The notes beneath the pieces were generated by a model that made no database searches, was not told where the DNA came from, and saw nothing but the letters and a program-made list of their open reading frames with translations. Source: an uncultured Clostridia bacterium (lineage in GTDB: Bacteria > Bacillota > Clostridia > Oscillospirales > Butyricicoccaceae). Taken from it: a stretch of DNA of 11,202 nucleotides. The DNA lies in contig CAJUJQ010000104.1 of the NCBI GenBank assembly GCA_910586575.1, forward strand, positions 1-11,202, in the 5' to 3' direction. This document shows, piece after piece, positions 1-6,607 of the stretch. Within the stretch, counting starts at the first letter, position 1. Every line of letters starts with the position of its first letter. A program made the position numbers and the translations under genes.

Positions 1-241
1 ATGTGCAGCACAGTCTGCGGACGGTCTAATCACATTTTTTGCAAGGCTGGGAGGCTAACAAGCCGCCCCATCAAGGAAGCTGCCGCTGGCGACAACTTCC
101 CTGCCTTGGCCATTTCTCGTTCCAATCAAGCGCACTTTTTCGAGTTTCTAATATTTACCTGATACATTTTACACACAAATTTGGACTTGACTCTTCGCAC
201 TTTGGCTTTTTTTATTTTACACCATTATACAGATTTTACCC
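1..241. mobile_element. Probable end of an IS256-family insertion sequence (non-coding terminal part)
   Basis: This AT-rich stretch has no recognisable gene. The stretch at about 205-241 reads GGC, a T-run, then TTTTACACCATTATACAG and TTTTACCC. From memory, this is close to the terminal inverted repeat of IS256, which ends in TTTTACACAATTATACGG on the same strand. A related TTTTACAC block starts at 167, so the terminus may carry two transposase-binding-like copies. The plus frame is open from 1 to 162 but encodes nothing I recognise, and no transposase is visible, so the body of the element would lie to the left of the window. Base composition differs sharply from secDF next door. The IS256 assignment rests on remembered end sequences, so it is tentative. 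Confidence 0.4.
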
Positions 242-373
242 AGTTCCCTGTATGCCGCTGTAGGTAGGATCGACCGCTTGTGTTCCTATGGCACCTGCGT
301 TATCCATTGTAATAATCCCTACGAACAATGCAATCAGAAAATTTCTCTGCCAACCTTTACATCCTCTTTTCAT
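236..373 (-). pseudogene. Short 45-aa reading frame with signal-like N-terminus, probably truncated by the IS end
   Basis: The ATG at 373 opens a 45-codon frame starting MKRGCKGWQRN, followed by a hydrophobic run FLIALFVGII (residues 12-21) and a polar tail ending in YSGIQGTG. The positive N-terminus plus hydrophobic core looks like a signal peptide or membrane anchor. The TAA stop at 236-238 lies inside the IS256-like terminal sequence. The likeliest reading is therefore the 5' part of a longer gene interrupted by insertion near 241. The alternative is a genuine small secreted peptide. No clear Shine-Dalgarno is visible, only GGG directly before the ATG. Codon use (AGA, GGA, TTG, ATA) is more AT-prone than in the neighbouring housekeeping genes. 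Function unknown. Confidence 0.3.
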
Positions 374-387
374 CCCAAAAGCTGTGT

Positions 388-462
388 AACGCCCCGGAAA
401 TGACCCTGCCCGAATTTTTCGACTGCCCGGAATTCCTGAACCTCGAGCAGGAGATCAAATAG
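388..462 (+). pseudogene. C-terminal remnant of an unidentified plus-strand gene
   Basis: The plus frame reads NAPEMTLPEFFDCPEFLNLE and then QEIK before a TAG at 460-462. Codons are those of the GC-rich host (CTG, CCC, GAC, CTC, GAG, ATC), and the peptide looks like the end of a real protein. Upstream of about 388 the composition turns AT-rich. The frame remains open back to about 316 but no longer looks coding, and it overlaps the minus-strand frame at 236-373. I infer that the rest of the gene was lost when foreign DNA arrived on the left. The fragment is too short to name a family. Confidence 0.3.
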
Positions 463-504
463 CCCCGCCGCTGGCAAAGCGTGTAGTTGCATTCAAGCCA
501 AGAA

Positions 505-536
505 AAAACCTCCCGCACAATCATGCAGGAGGTTTT
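505..536 (-). terminator. Rho-independent terminator of secDF
   Basis: Perfect 9-bp stem AAAACCTCC / GGAGGTTTT, with a possible inner GCA/TGC pairing in the loop. On the minus strand the right arm runs into six T residues. It lies 8 bases after the secF stop, so it ends the secD-secF transcript. The T-run on the plus strand is shorter, so it may also act weakly on plus-strand transcripts. Confidence 0.75.
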
Positions 537-544
537 GCATTTCA

Positions 545-1447
545 TCAGGCTTTTCTTTTCAGCAGCTTCCGGTAGGAACCCCACAGGGAGGACGCCAGGA
601 AGATGGAGGAATACCCGCCCGCGACGAAGCCAATGAGCAGCGGCAGCGTGAAATCCTTCAGCGAATCAACGCCAAGGAGATAAATCGCTCCAACCGCGAA
701 CATGGTAGTCAGGGTGGTATTGATGGTGCGGCCCAGGGTCTGCCAAATCGACTTTTCCGCAACCTCCTCGAAGGTTTCGCGGCGCGCGTTGTGCAGGTTC
801 TCACGCACGCGGTCAAAGACAATAATCGAGGCATTGATGGAATAACCCAAAATGGTCAGTACCGCGGCGATGAAGTTGCCGTCCACCGGCAGGCGGAAAA
901 TCACGAATACGCTGATCATAATCAGCATATCGTGCACCAGGCAGGTAATCGCGGCCAGGCCGGAGGTCAGCTCGAACCGGAACGCGATATAAATGAGCAT
1001 GAGCGCGATGGCAACCGCCGCCGCCATAATCGCCGCACGCTGGAGGTCGCTGCCCACCGTGGGGCTGACATCCTCGTTGCCGTACAGGTCGTCATCGGTC
1101 AGGCCGAAGGTCTCGTTCATCTTGGAGATCACCTGTGCACGGGTTTCGGAGTCAATGGAGGTCGAGCGGATGACGACCTGTTCTCCGGAGTTGCCCGCCG
1201 CAGTCACCGAGCCGTCAACGCCGGCCACTTCCTTGAACAGGCCCGCAACCTGGCTCTCGATATCAGCGGTAACCGCCTGCTTCATATTGAATTCCATCTC
1301 TGTACCGCCGACAAAATCGATGGTGAAATTAAACAGGTTCAGCCCGAACGGAAGCCCCAACAGGGCGACCAGACCGGTTGCGCACAGCAGGATGGAGATA
1401 ATGCCGAAAATCTTAAAATTTTTCACAATGGGGAATTTGCTGTTCAT
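545..1447 (-). CDS. secF: Protein translocase subunit SecF
   Basis: SecF pairs with SecD in the membrane next to SecYEG and uses the proton gradient to pull exported proteins across. The 300-residue protein has the family layout: TM1 at about residues 11-33, the FTIDFVGGTEME signature (41-52), an external domain (about 55-130), then five TM segments from about 137 to 290, with the GYSIN...FDRVREN signature at 201-217. Length is normal for SecF. The start ATG is preceded by AAAGGAGG nine bases upstream. It lies 18 bases after the secD stop, so the two are co-transcribed. At residue 206 there is Ala, where many SecF proteins have Asp (GYSIND), a position linked to proton relay; see findings. 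A hairpin terminator follows. Confidence 0.96.
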   Translation of the reverse strand: MNSKFPIVKNFKIFGIISILLCATGLVALLGLPFGLNLFNFTIDFVGGTEMEFNMKQAVTADIESQVAGLFKEVAGVDGSVTAAGNSGEQVVIRSTSIDSETRAQVISKMNETFGLTDDDLYGNEDVSPTVGSDLQRAAIMAAAVAIALMLIYIAFRFELTSGLAAITCLVHDMLIMISVFVIFRLPVDGNFIAAVLTILGYSINASIIVFDRVRENLHNARRETFEEVAEKSIWQTLGRTINTTLTTMFAVGAIYLLGVDSLKDFTLPLLIGFVAGGYSSIFLASSLWGSYRKLLKRKA

Positions 1448-1465
1448 GTGTCCTCTCCTCCTTTC

Positions 1466-2776
1466 TTACGCGCCGTAGGCCTTCGGGCTGCGGATGCCAA
1501 AGTTTGCCATGGCATTGAGCAGCATGTGGGTCACGGTCAGGGCGGTAAACATGGAAACGACAACGCCGATGCCCAGCGTAATCGCGAAACCGACAATGGT
1601 GCCGGTGCCCATGAAGCCGAGTACGACCGCCGCGATCAGGGTCGTCACGTTAGAGTCCAGGATAGCGGCAAACGCGCGCTTGAAGCCCGACTCGATTGCG
1701 GACTTCACCGACTTGCCCGCGCGCAGCTCTTCCTTGATGCGCTCGAAAATAACGACATTCGCGTCAACCGCCATACCGATGGACAGCAGGATGCCCGCGA
1801 TACCGGCAAGGGAAAGGTTGACATGGATGATACCGAACACGACAGCCTCCACGGCGATATAGAACGCAAGGCCGATGCAGGAAACCAGGCCGGGAATCCG
1901 GTAAACAATCAGCATAAACAAGGCAATCAGCGCAATGCCGATTGCACCCGCAATCATTGAGGTGCGCAGGGCGTCCATACCAAGCTGCGGGCCGACCGCG
2001 CGCAGCTCGACCTGCTCCAGGGTAAAGGGCATCTGGCCGATGTTAATCAGGTCTGCCAGGTTCTGCGCGGACTCCTGGTCGAAGGAACCGGAAATCACGC
2101 AGGAATCCCCGTTGATGCGCTCGTCACACATCGGCATGGAAACGATGGAATCATCCATCAGGATAGCGAGATAATTATCGCCGCCGGTGCGCGCGGCAAT
2201 CGAGCCGGTCGCCTCGGCGAATTTCGCCGCGCCTTCGGCGGTAAACTCAACGGTTACAGCGTGCTGGCTGACGGGCGAGCCGTTCACCTGGCCGTAATAG
2301 TATTCGGCTTTCTTGATATCCGAGCCGGTCATCCAAACAGTGCCGTCGGCATCGATGAACAGCATCTGGGCGGTCGCGCCGAGCACCTGGACCGCTTCTT
2401 CCGGGTTCTTGATGTTCGGGATTTCGACATAAATGCGGTTGTCACCCTTGAGGGAGACGGTTGCCTCGGTGTAATTCTGCGCGGTCAGGCGGGCGCGCAC
2501 CATTGCCATCGCAACGTTCATATCGCTGGCAAGGTCACCGGAATACCCCTCCGGGATAACCGCCTCGTAGGTGATGGACGAACCGCCGACCAGGTCGAGA
2601 CCGAGACGGATACCATGCGTCTGGTCGGTGACGGCCGGAATCAGGACACGGCTGCTGTCGTCGTCCTCCGCCGGGGTCGTGAAACCGCCCGGGATGCACA
2701 GTCCGGTAATCGCAGAGCCGCCCAGCAGGGCAATGACAAGCAGCACCACAATCAGGGACACAATACTTTTCTTCAA
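1466..2776 (-). CDS. secD: Protein translocase subunit SecD
   Basis: SecD is the larger half of the SecDF motor that assists SecYEG/SecA export. From the TTG at 2776 the protein has 436 residues: TM1 (about 4-26), the GLDLVGG signature (59-65), the periplasmic-type P1 domain with the YVEIPNIKN and DLINIGQMPFTLE regions (to about 260), then five TM segments from about 272 to 420. The fourth-TM motif VDANVVIFERI is at 337-347 and holds the proton-relay Asp. In-frame GTG and ATG codons at 2812, 2806 and 2791 lie upstream, but TGGAGG is spaced 8 bases from TTG 2776 and gives the classical MKKS start. Those upstream codons also sit at or just after the likely transcription start. secF follows 18 bases downstream. 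Confidence 0.95.
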   Translation of the reverse strand: MKKSIVSLIVVLLVIALLGGSAITGLCIPGGFTTPAEDDDSSRVLIPAVTDQTHGIRLGLDLVGGSSITYEAVIPEGYSGDLASDMNVAMAMVRARLTAQNYTEATVSLKGDNRIYVEIPNIKNPEEAVQVLGATAQMLFIDADGTVWMTGSDIKKAEYYYGQVNGSPVSQHAVTVEFTAEGAAKFAEATGSIAARTGGDNYLAILMDDSIVSMPMCDERINGDSCVISGSFDQESAQNLADLINIGQMPFTLEQVELRAVGPQLGMDALRTSMIAGAIGIALIALFMLIVYRIPGLVSCIGLAFYIAVEAVVFGIIHVNLSLAGIAGILLSIGMAVDANVVIFERIKEELRAGKSVKSAIESGFKRAFAAILDSNVTTLIAAVVLGFMGTGTIVGFAITLGIGVVVSMFTALTVTHMLLNAMANFGIRSPKAYGA

Positions 2777-2784
2777 TGCTGAAA

Positions 2785-2790
2785 CCTCCA
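2785..2790 (-). promoter_or_regulatory. Ribosome-binding site that fixes the TTG start of secD
   Basis: TGGAGG on the minus strand, with an 8-base spacer to the TTG at 2776-2774. None of the upstream in-frame ATG/GTG codons has a comparable site. Confidence 0.7.
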
Positions 2791-2814
2791 TTTCGTTTTT
2801 TCGCATACTCACAT

Positions 2815-2843
2815 ATTATAGGTCTTTTCGACCGAAAAGTCAA
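2815..2843 (-). promoter_or_regulatory. Sigma-A-type promoter of secD-secF with a dyad in the spacer
   Basis: The -35 box is TTGACT (2838-2843) and the -10 box is TATAAT (2815-2820), with a spacer of exactly 17 bases. The predicted transcription start is near 2808, giving a leader of about 30 bases before the TTG start. The spacer and the edge of the -35 hold a perfect 7+2+7 palindrome, CTTTTCG-AC-CGAAAAG (2824-2839). No T-run follows it, so it looks more like an operator than a terminator for purB. Confidence 0.8.
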
Positions 2844-2864
2844 TATTTTTCGCGCTGGATAGTT

Positions 2865-4304
2865 TTACAGGCTGATTTCCACCGTCACAGTTTCCCCGTC
2901 CAGGCAGGGCGCGATACGCGGGCGGACATATTCTTCCAGAAATTCGTCCACCTGTGCCGGGCAGCGGCCAATATAGCGCGCCGGGTCCAGCTCGCTGAGG
3001 ATTTCCTCACGGGTCAGCCCGAACACGGGGTCGGCGGCGATACGGTCGATCAAATCATTGTCCATGCCGTCCTCTTTGATGCGCTTGCCCGCCGCCATGG
3101 AGTGCGTACGGATGCGCTCGTGCAGCTCCTGCCGGTTGCCGCCGCGCTTGACCGCGCTCATCATAATATTTTCGGTCGCCATAAAGGGCAGCTCGTTCAT
3201 CACCCGCTGATGAATCACCTTGGGATAAACCACCAGCCCGGAAACGACATTTAACATAATATTCAGGATGGCATCGACCGCCAGGAACGCCTCGGGCACC
3301 GAAATGCGCTTGTTTGCCGAATCATCGAGCGTGCGCTCGAACCACTGGGTCGCCGCCGTAAAGGACGGGTTCAGGCTGTCGCAAATGACGTAGCGCGCCA
3401 GCGCGCAGATCCGCTCGGAACGCATGGGGTTGCGCTTATACGGCATCGCCGAGGAACCAATCTGATGCGCCTCGAACGGCTCCTCCATCTCCTTCAAATG
3501 CTGGAGCAGCCGCAAATCGGTCGCGAACTTGGACGCCGACTGCGCAATCCCGGAAAGGGTCGCGAGCACCTGCGCGTCCACCTTGCGCGAGTAGGTCTGC
3601 CCGGAAACCGGCACAACCCCCTCAAAACCGAAATCATCCGCAATCATGCGCTCCATCCGGCGGATTTTCCCGTCGTCCCCGTCGAACAGCTCCACGAAGC
3701 TTGCCTGCGTGCCAGTTGTCCCCTTCGAACCGAGCATGCGCAGGTGTCCAATCCGGTATTCGACCTCTTCCAAATCCATCAGCAGCTCATTCATCCACAG
3801 GGTGGCGCGCTTGCCGACCGTGGTCAGCTGCGCGGGCTGGAAGTGGGTAAAGCCCAGCGTCGGCTGCGCCTTGTGTGCGTCGGCAAACCGCGCGAGATGG
3901 TCAAGGACAACCGCCAGCTTTTTCCGCACCAGCAGCAGGCCCTCCCGCAGCTGGATGATATCCGTGTTGTCGCCGACGTAAGCGCTGGTCGCGCCGAGGT
4001 GGATAATCCCCGCCGCCTTGGGCGCGGCTTTGCCGAAGGTGTAGACGTGCGCCATCACATCATGGCGGACCTCCTTCTCCCGCTGCCGGGCGGTCTCATA
4101 ATCGATGTTGTTGACGTTGGCTTCCATTTCGTCCACCTGCTCCTGCGTAATGGGCAGGCCGAGCGTCATTTCAGCCTTGGCGAGGGAAACCCAGAGCTTC
4201 CGCCAGGTGGTAAACTTCATATCCGGGGAGAAAATATACAGCATCTCCTTGGAAGCGTACCGGGCGGAAAACGGGCTTTCATAAACTGCGTTCACTTTCG
4301 ACAT
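2865..4304 (-). CDS. purB: Adenylosuccinate lyase
   Basis: PurB cleaves SAICAR to AICAR in purine synthesis and adenylosuccinate to AMP, releasing fumarate each time, as a cytosolic homotetramer. From the ATG at 4304 there are 479 residues. Family landmarks are RHDVMAHV (80-87), the substrate-binding GATSAYVGDN (104-113), the catalytic-His region GFTHFQPAQ (151-159, His 154), and the fumarase/aspartase signature GSSAMPYKRNP (283-293). The N-terminus MSKVNAVYESPFSARYAS is the usual clostridial form. A GTG at 4325 could add 7 residues but lacks a ribosome site. A purine-rich GGAAAGG lies immediately before ATG 4304, so the start is only fairly sure; a GTG three codons later has better spacing. 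The gene is separated from secD by its own stop and the secD promoter. Confidence 0.95.
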   Translation of the reverse strand: MSKVNAVYESPFSARYASKEMLYIFSPDMKFTTWRKLWVSLAKAEMTLGLPITQEQVDEMEANVNNIDYETARQREKEVRHDVMAHVYTFGKAAPKAAGIIHLGATSAYVGDNTDIIQLREGLLLVRKKLAVVLDHLARFADAHKAQPTLGFTHFQPAQLTTVGKRATLWMNELLMDLEEVEYRIGHLRMLGSKGTTGTQASFVELFDGDDGKIRRMERMIADDFGFEGVVPVSGQTYSRKVDAQVLATLSGIAQSASKFATDLRLLQHLKEMEEPFEAHQIGSSAMPYKRNPMRSERICALARYVICDSLNPSFTAATQWFERTLDDSANKRISVPEAFLAVDAILNIMLNVVSGLVVYPKVIHQRVMNELPFMATENIMMSAVKRGGNRQELHERIRTHSMAAGKRIKEDGMDNDLIDRIAADPVFGLTREEILSELDPARYIGRCPAQVDEFLEEYVRPRIAPCLDGETVTVEISL

Positions 4305-4344
4305 CCTTTCCGTTTCTATACCCACGGTCAGAAAGCATTGCCGT

Positions 4345-4439
4345 TTTGCGCGGGAGGGGCAAGCGCTCCCCCCGCAAACAAATGCGGCAATTTTTCACGG
4401 CTGCGAATATATTGGTTCCTATTTGCGGCTGCCCGCAAA
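4345..4439 (-). promoter_or_regulatory. Structured purB leader: two GC-rich hairpins
   Basis: Between the aminotransferase terminator and purB, the minus-strand RNA can form TTTGCGG / CCGCAAA with a 4-base loop (4422-4439) and a second stem GCGGGGGG / CCTCCCGC (4350-4375), optionally extended by TTTGC/GCAAA. The second stem pairs fully only on the minus strand, where the odd pair is G-U; on the plus strand it is A-C. That fits a purB leader. I see no purine-riboswitch core here, and no convincing -35 box; TATATT near 4407 is a possible -10. Confidence 0.35.
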
Positions 4440-4458
4440 AAACCGTCCTATTAACAAA

Positions 4459-4489
4459 ATAAGACGGACCTTTTCTCAGTCCGTCTTAT
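4459..4489 (-). terminator. Hairpin terminator after the aminotransferase gene
   Basis: Perfect 11-bp stem ATAAGACGGAC / GTCCGTCTTAT with a 9-base loop. On the minus strand it is followed by TTTTGTTAA, a modest T-tract. It lies about 115 bases after the aminotransferase stop and before the purB leader, so it most likely separates the two transcripts. A read-through or attenuation role for purB cannot be excluded. Confidence 0.6.
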
Positions 4490-4604
4490 ATTTTATCATT
4501 CACCCGGGGAAATGACAAGGAAAATCACGTCAAAAAGACAATTTCAGGCATTTTCCACAAACCCACGGCTTCAAATGAAGCACTTACGCGCGGGGCGCAT
4601 AAGT

Positions 4605-5810
4605 TCACGCATTCTTGATGAACGTTTCCAGACGGTCAAGGCCCTTGTCGATCTCCTCCATGGAGGTCGCGTAACTCCAGCGGATATAGCCGGGCGCTGC
4701 GAATGAGGTACAGGGCACGGTCGCAACCAGGCCTTTTTCCAGGAACAGCTGGGCAAAATCCTCATCGGATTCAATCACATGGCCATACATCGTCTTGCCG
4801 ATGAACGACTTCATATTCATCATCACATAGAACGCTCCCTGCGGCTTCAGGCAGGATACACCCTCAATCCTGTTCATCCGCTCCACCAAATGGTTGCGGC
4901 GCACTTCAAACGCCTTGCGCATTTCCTCTATGTCGTTCTGCGGGCCGGTCAGCGCCTCAATCGCCGCGTACTGCGAAATCGAGCACGGGTTGGAAATCGA
5001 ATGGCTGAGATAGTTGCTCATCATCTTGGCAAGATACTGGTTGCACGCCGCGTAGCCGATACGCCAGCCGGTCATGGCATAGGACTTGGAAACACCGTTG
5101 ACAACGATGGTGCGGTTTTTCATATCCTCGCCGAACTGCGCCAGCGAATAGAATTCCAGGCCGTCATAAATCAGGTTCGCATAAATATCGTCCGCAATGA
5201 CATAAAGGTTATGCTTGCAGCAGACCTCGGCAATCGCGGCCAGCTCATCCTTGGTGTAAACCATGCCGGTCGGGTTGGACGGCGAGTTCATCATAAACAC
5301 CTTGGTTTTATCGGTGATGACAGCCTCAAGCGCGTCCGGCTCAATCTTGAAATGATGCTCTTCGCCCGCTTCACACAGCACCGGTATTGCGCCCGCCTGG
5401 CGCACCATCTCACTGTAAGAAACCCAGTACGGCGCGCCGATGACCACTTCGTCCTTGTAATCGCACAGCACCTGAAGGGCGGTATACAGCACATGCTTTG
5501 CGCCCGAGGTGACAACAATCTGGTTCGGCTCGTATTCCAGCCCGAAATCCTCTTTGAAGCGATAGCAAATCGCCTTTTTCAGCTTGGGCAGGCCGGAAGC
5601 CGGCGTGTATTTGGTTTTATTTTTGAAAATCGCGGTAATTGCTGCGTCTTTAATGCGGTCGGGTGTGGGGAAGTCCGGCTCTCCCGCACCGAAACCGACG
5701 ACATCAATGCCATTCAACTTCATCTCCTTGAACATCGCGTCAATGGTCAGCGTTGTAGAAGCCTGCACTTTGGATGCGATTTTGGAAATCGGCTTTAATT
5801 CCTGTACCAT
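4605..5810 (-). CDS. PLP-dependent aspartate aminotransferase (class I, Ib-type)
   Basis: This cytosolic enzyme transfers an amino group, probably between aspartate and 2-oxoglutarate. The 401-residue protein shows the fold-type I set: GAGEPDFPTP (41-50), TSGAKHVLY (101-109), the NPTG loop (Asn179), the PLP ring-binding Asp in VIADDIY (204-210), the Schiff-base lysine in SKSYAMTGWRIGY (Lys242, Arg250), and the carboxylate-binding Arg in YIRWSY (Arg377). The GEPDF motif and length fit Bacillus/Thermus-type aspartate aminotransferases. Exact substrate range (aspartate, prephenate, other) cannot be read from the sequence. AAGGGGG lies 9 bases before the ATG. The gene has its own promoter and a downstream hairpin, so it is monocistronic. 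Confidence 0.92.
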   Translation of the reverse strand: MVQELKPISKIASKVQASTTLTIDAMFKEMKLNGIDVVGFGAGEPDFPTPDRIKDAAITAIFKNKTKYTPASGLPKLKKAICYRFKEDFGLEYEPNQIVVTSGAKHVLYTALQVLCDYKDEVVIGAPYWVSYSEMVRQAGAIPVLCEAGEEHHFKIEPDALEAVITDKTKVFMMNSPSNPTGMVYTKDELAAIAEVCCKHNLYVIADDIYANLIYDGLEFYSLAQFGEDMKNRTIVVNGVSKSYAMTGWRIGYAACNQYLAKMMSNYLSHSISNPCSISQYAAIEALTGPQNDIEEMRKAFEVRRNHLVERMNRIEGVSCLKPQGAFYVMMNMKSFIGKTMYGHVIESDEDFAQLFLEKGLVATVPCTSFAAPGYIRWSYATSMEEIDKGLDRLETFIKNA

Positions 5811-5842
5811 AAAATGATACCCCCTTGTTTTAGTCCTTCCCT

Positions 5843-5870
5843 ATTATATCGCAGTTTTTTATTTTTGCAA
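5843..5870 (-). promoter_or_regulatory. Sigma-A-type promoter of the aminotransferase gene
   Basis: The -35 box is TTGCAA (5865-5870) and the -10 box is a perfect TATAAT (5843-5848), spacer 16 bases. The transcript would start near 5836, about 25 bases before the ATG, leaving room for the AAGGGGG ribosome site (5820-5826). Confidence 0.7.
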
Positions 5871-5965
5871 GTCGCGAAATTAAAAATTGCAGAACAGCAC
5901 AAAAGCAGCCCCGAGAAAGCCGCTAAAACCGCCCATTTTGAACAATGTTTTACGAAATTCTGCAC

Positions 5966-6009
5966 AAAAAAATGCAGATCTGCAAGAAGGGCCGCTCTAT
6001 TTTGCAGAA
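5966..6009 (-). terminator. Possible terminator of the XRE gene, part of a TTGCAGAA repeat cluster
   Basis: On the minus strand TCTGCAA (6002-6008) can pair with TTGCAGA (5979-5985), and a run of seven T (5966-5972) follows shortly after. A second overlapping palindrome, TGCAGATCTGCA (5973-5984), gives alternative folds. The stem is short and the loop long, so termination strength is uncertain. Confidence 0.3.
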
Positions 6010-6054
6010 AACGAATGACAAACGATTTGAAAGCATCCGCAATACCGAAAAGCA

Positions 6055-6405
6055 TTACTTTATATTTTTGCGAATAATGCGGATGATTTTTAACATATCT
6101 GTTTGTTGTTCCGGTGTCATCGCGTGAAGCTGCGCATTGATTTTGGATAATACCGAAGGCTCTGCCAGACTGCTTTTTTCCGGTTTGGCAGATTCATTTT
6201 CTGCAAAAAGTTCTTCAATGGGTACTCCCAATGCAGTGCAAATTTGATTCAATGTCACAATTGTTGGATTTTGCAGTCCTCTTTCAATTTGCCCAAGATG
6301 GGGGGCGTTCATATGTGCCTTAAACGCCAATTCTTCAAGACTGACACCCTGTGAGTGCCGAAGCTCCCGTATACGCTTGCCAATCCGCGCGGCTACATCA
6401 TTCAT
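6055..6405 (-). CDS. XRE-family helix-turn-helix transcriptional regulator
   Basis: A 116-residue cytosolic DNA-binding protein. Residues about 8-66 form the Cro/CI-type HTH: IGKRIRELRHSQGVSLEELA, then a second helix (HMNAPHLGQIERG) and NPTIVTLNQICTALGVPIEELF. The C-terminal 50 residues are polar and end in a short helix (MTPEQQTDMLKIIRIIRK) that could dimerise; there is no peptidase or ligand domain. GAGGTGA lies 6 bases before the ATG. It is transcribed divergently from the small-protein operon at 6608-7555, and a palindrome lies between them. It therefore probably controls that operon and itself, as such local repressors usually do; this is inferred from position only. Confidence 0.9.
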   Translation of the reverse strand: MNDVAARIGKRIRELRHSQGVSLEELAFKAHMNAPHLGQIERGLQNPTIVTLNQICTALGVPIEELFAENESAKPEKSSLAEPSVLSKINAQLHAMTPEQQTDMLKIIRIIRKNIK

Positions 6406-6426
6406 GGAAAATCACCTCATATTGGA

Positions 6427-6455
6427 ATCATATCCATAGTATGCATCCCAGGCAA
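6427..6455 (-). promoter_or_regulatory. Possible promoter of the XRE gene
   Basis: The -10 is TATGAT (6427-6432) and the -35 a weak TTGCCT (6450-6455), spacer 17. The palindrome at 6456-6469 directly adjoins the -35, a place where a bound repressor or activator would act. Confidence 0.4.
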
Positions 6456-6469
6456 ATTGATACATCAAT
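6456..6469. promoter_or_regulatory. Candidate operator palindrome between the divergent arms
   Basis: Perfect dyad ATTGAT-AC-ATCAAT between the XRE start and the strong rightward promoter. Its size fits an XRE dimer site. An 8-base direct repeat ATATCCAT also flanks it at 6430-6437 and 6487-6494, the second copy touching the -35 of the rightward promoter. Confidence 0.4.
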
Positions 6470-6493
6470 GTAAAATAAATATTGTTATATCCA

Positions 6494-6522
6494 TTGACAA
6501 AACATAAAGATAGGTGTATGAT
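6494..6522 (+). promoter_or_regulatory. Strong sigma-A-type promoter of the small-protein operon
   Basis: Consensus -35 TTGACA (6494-6499) and -10 TATGAT (6517-6522) separated by exactly 17 bases. The transcript would start near 6529. The leader of about 80-110 bases contains a hairpin GGGC-GTTTTC / GAAAAC-GCCC (6555-6579, one bulged T) with no T-run after it. Confidence 0.75.
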
Positions 6523-6607
6523 AGTAGCAGGGAACGCAGAGACTTGTATTTTCAGGGCGTTTTCCATCGAAAACTGCCCGGTCGATATCCAATCAACTTG
6601 ACCGATT

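Noticed and set aside
39..263. Plus-strand frame of 74 codons near the left edge
   Set aside because: AT-rich, no ribosome site, crosses the IS-like terminus, and the peptide has no structure or motif.
791..1960. Long plus-strand open frame (389 codons) opposite secF and secD
   Set aside because: It is antisense to two clear Sec genes, its composition is rich in His/Gln/Arg/Asp as expected from reading GC-rich genes backwards, and it has no family motif.
3465..4454. Plus-strand open frame of 329 codons opposite purB
   Set aside because: Antisense shadow of purB; no recognisable motif.
4326..4460. Purine riboswitch upstream of purB
   Set aside because: I looked for the conserved junction and loop sequences of the purine aptamer and did not see them; only simple hairpins are present.
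4779..5798. Plus-strand open frame of 339 codons opposite the aminotransferase
   Set aside because: Antisense shadow with the same His/Arg-rich bias; the minus strand carries all PLP-enzyme motifs.
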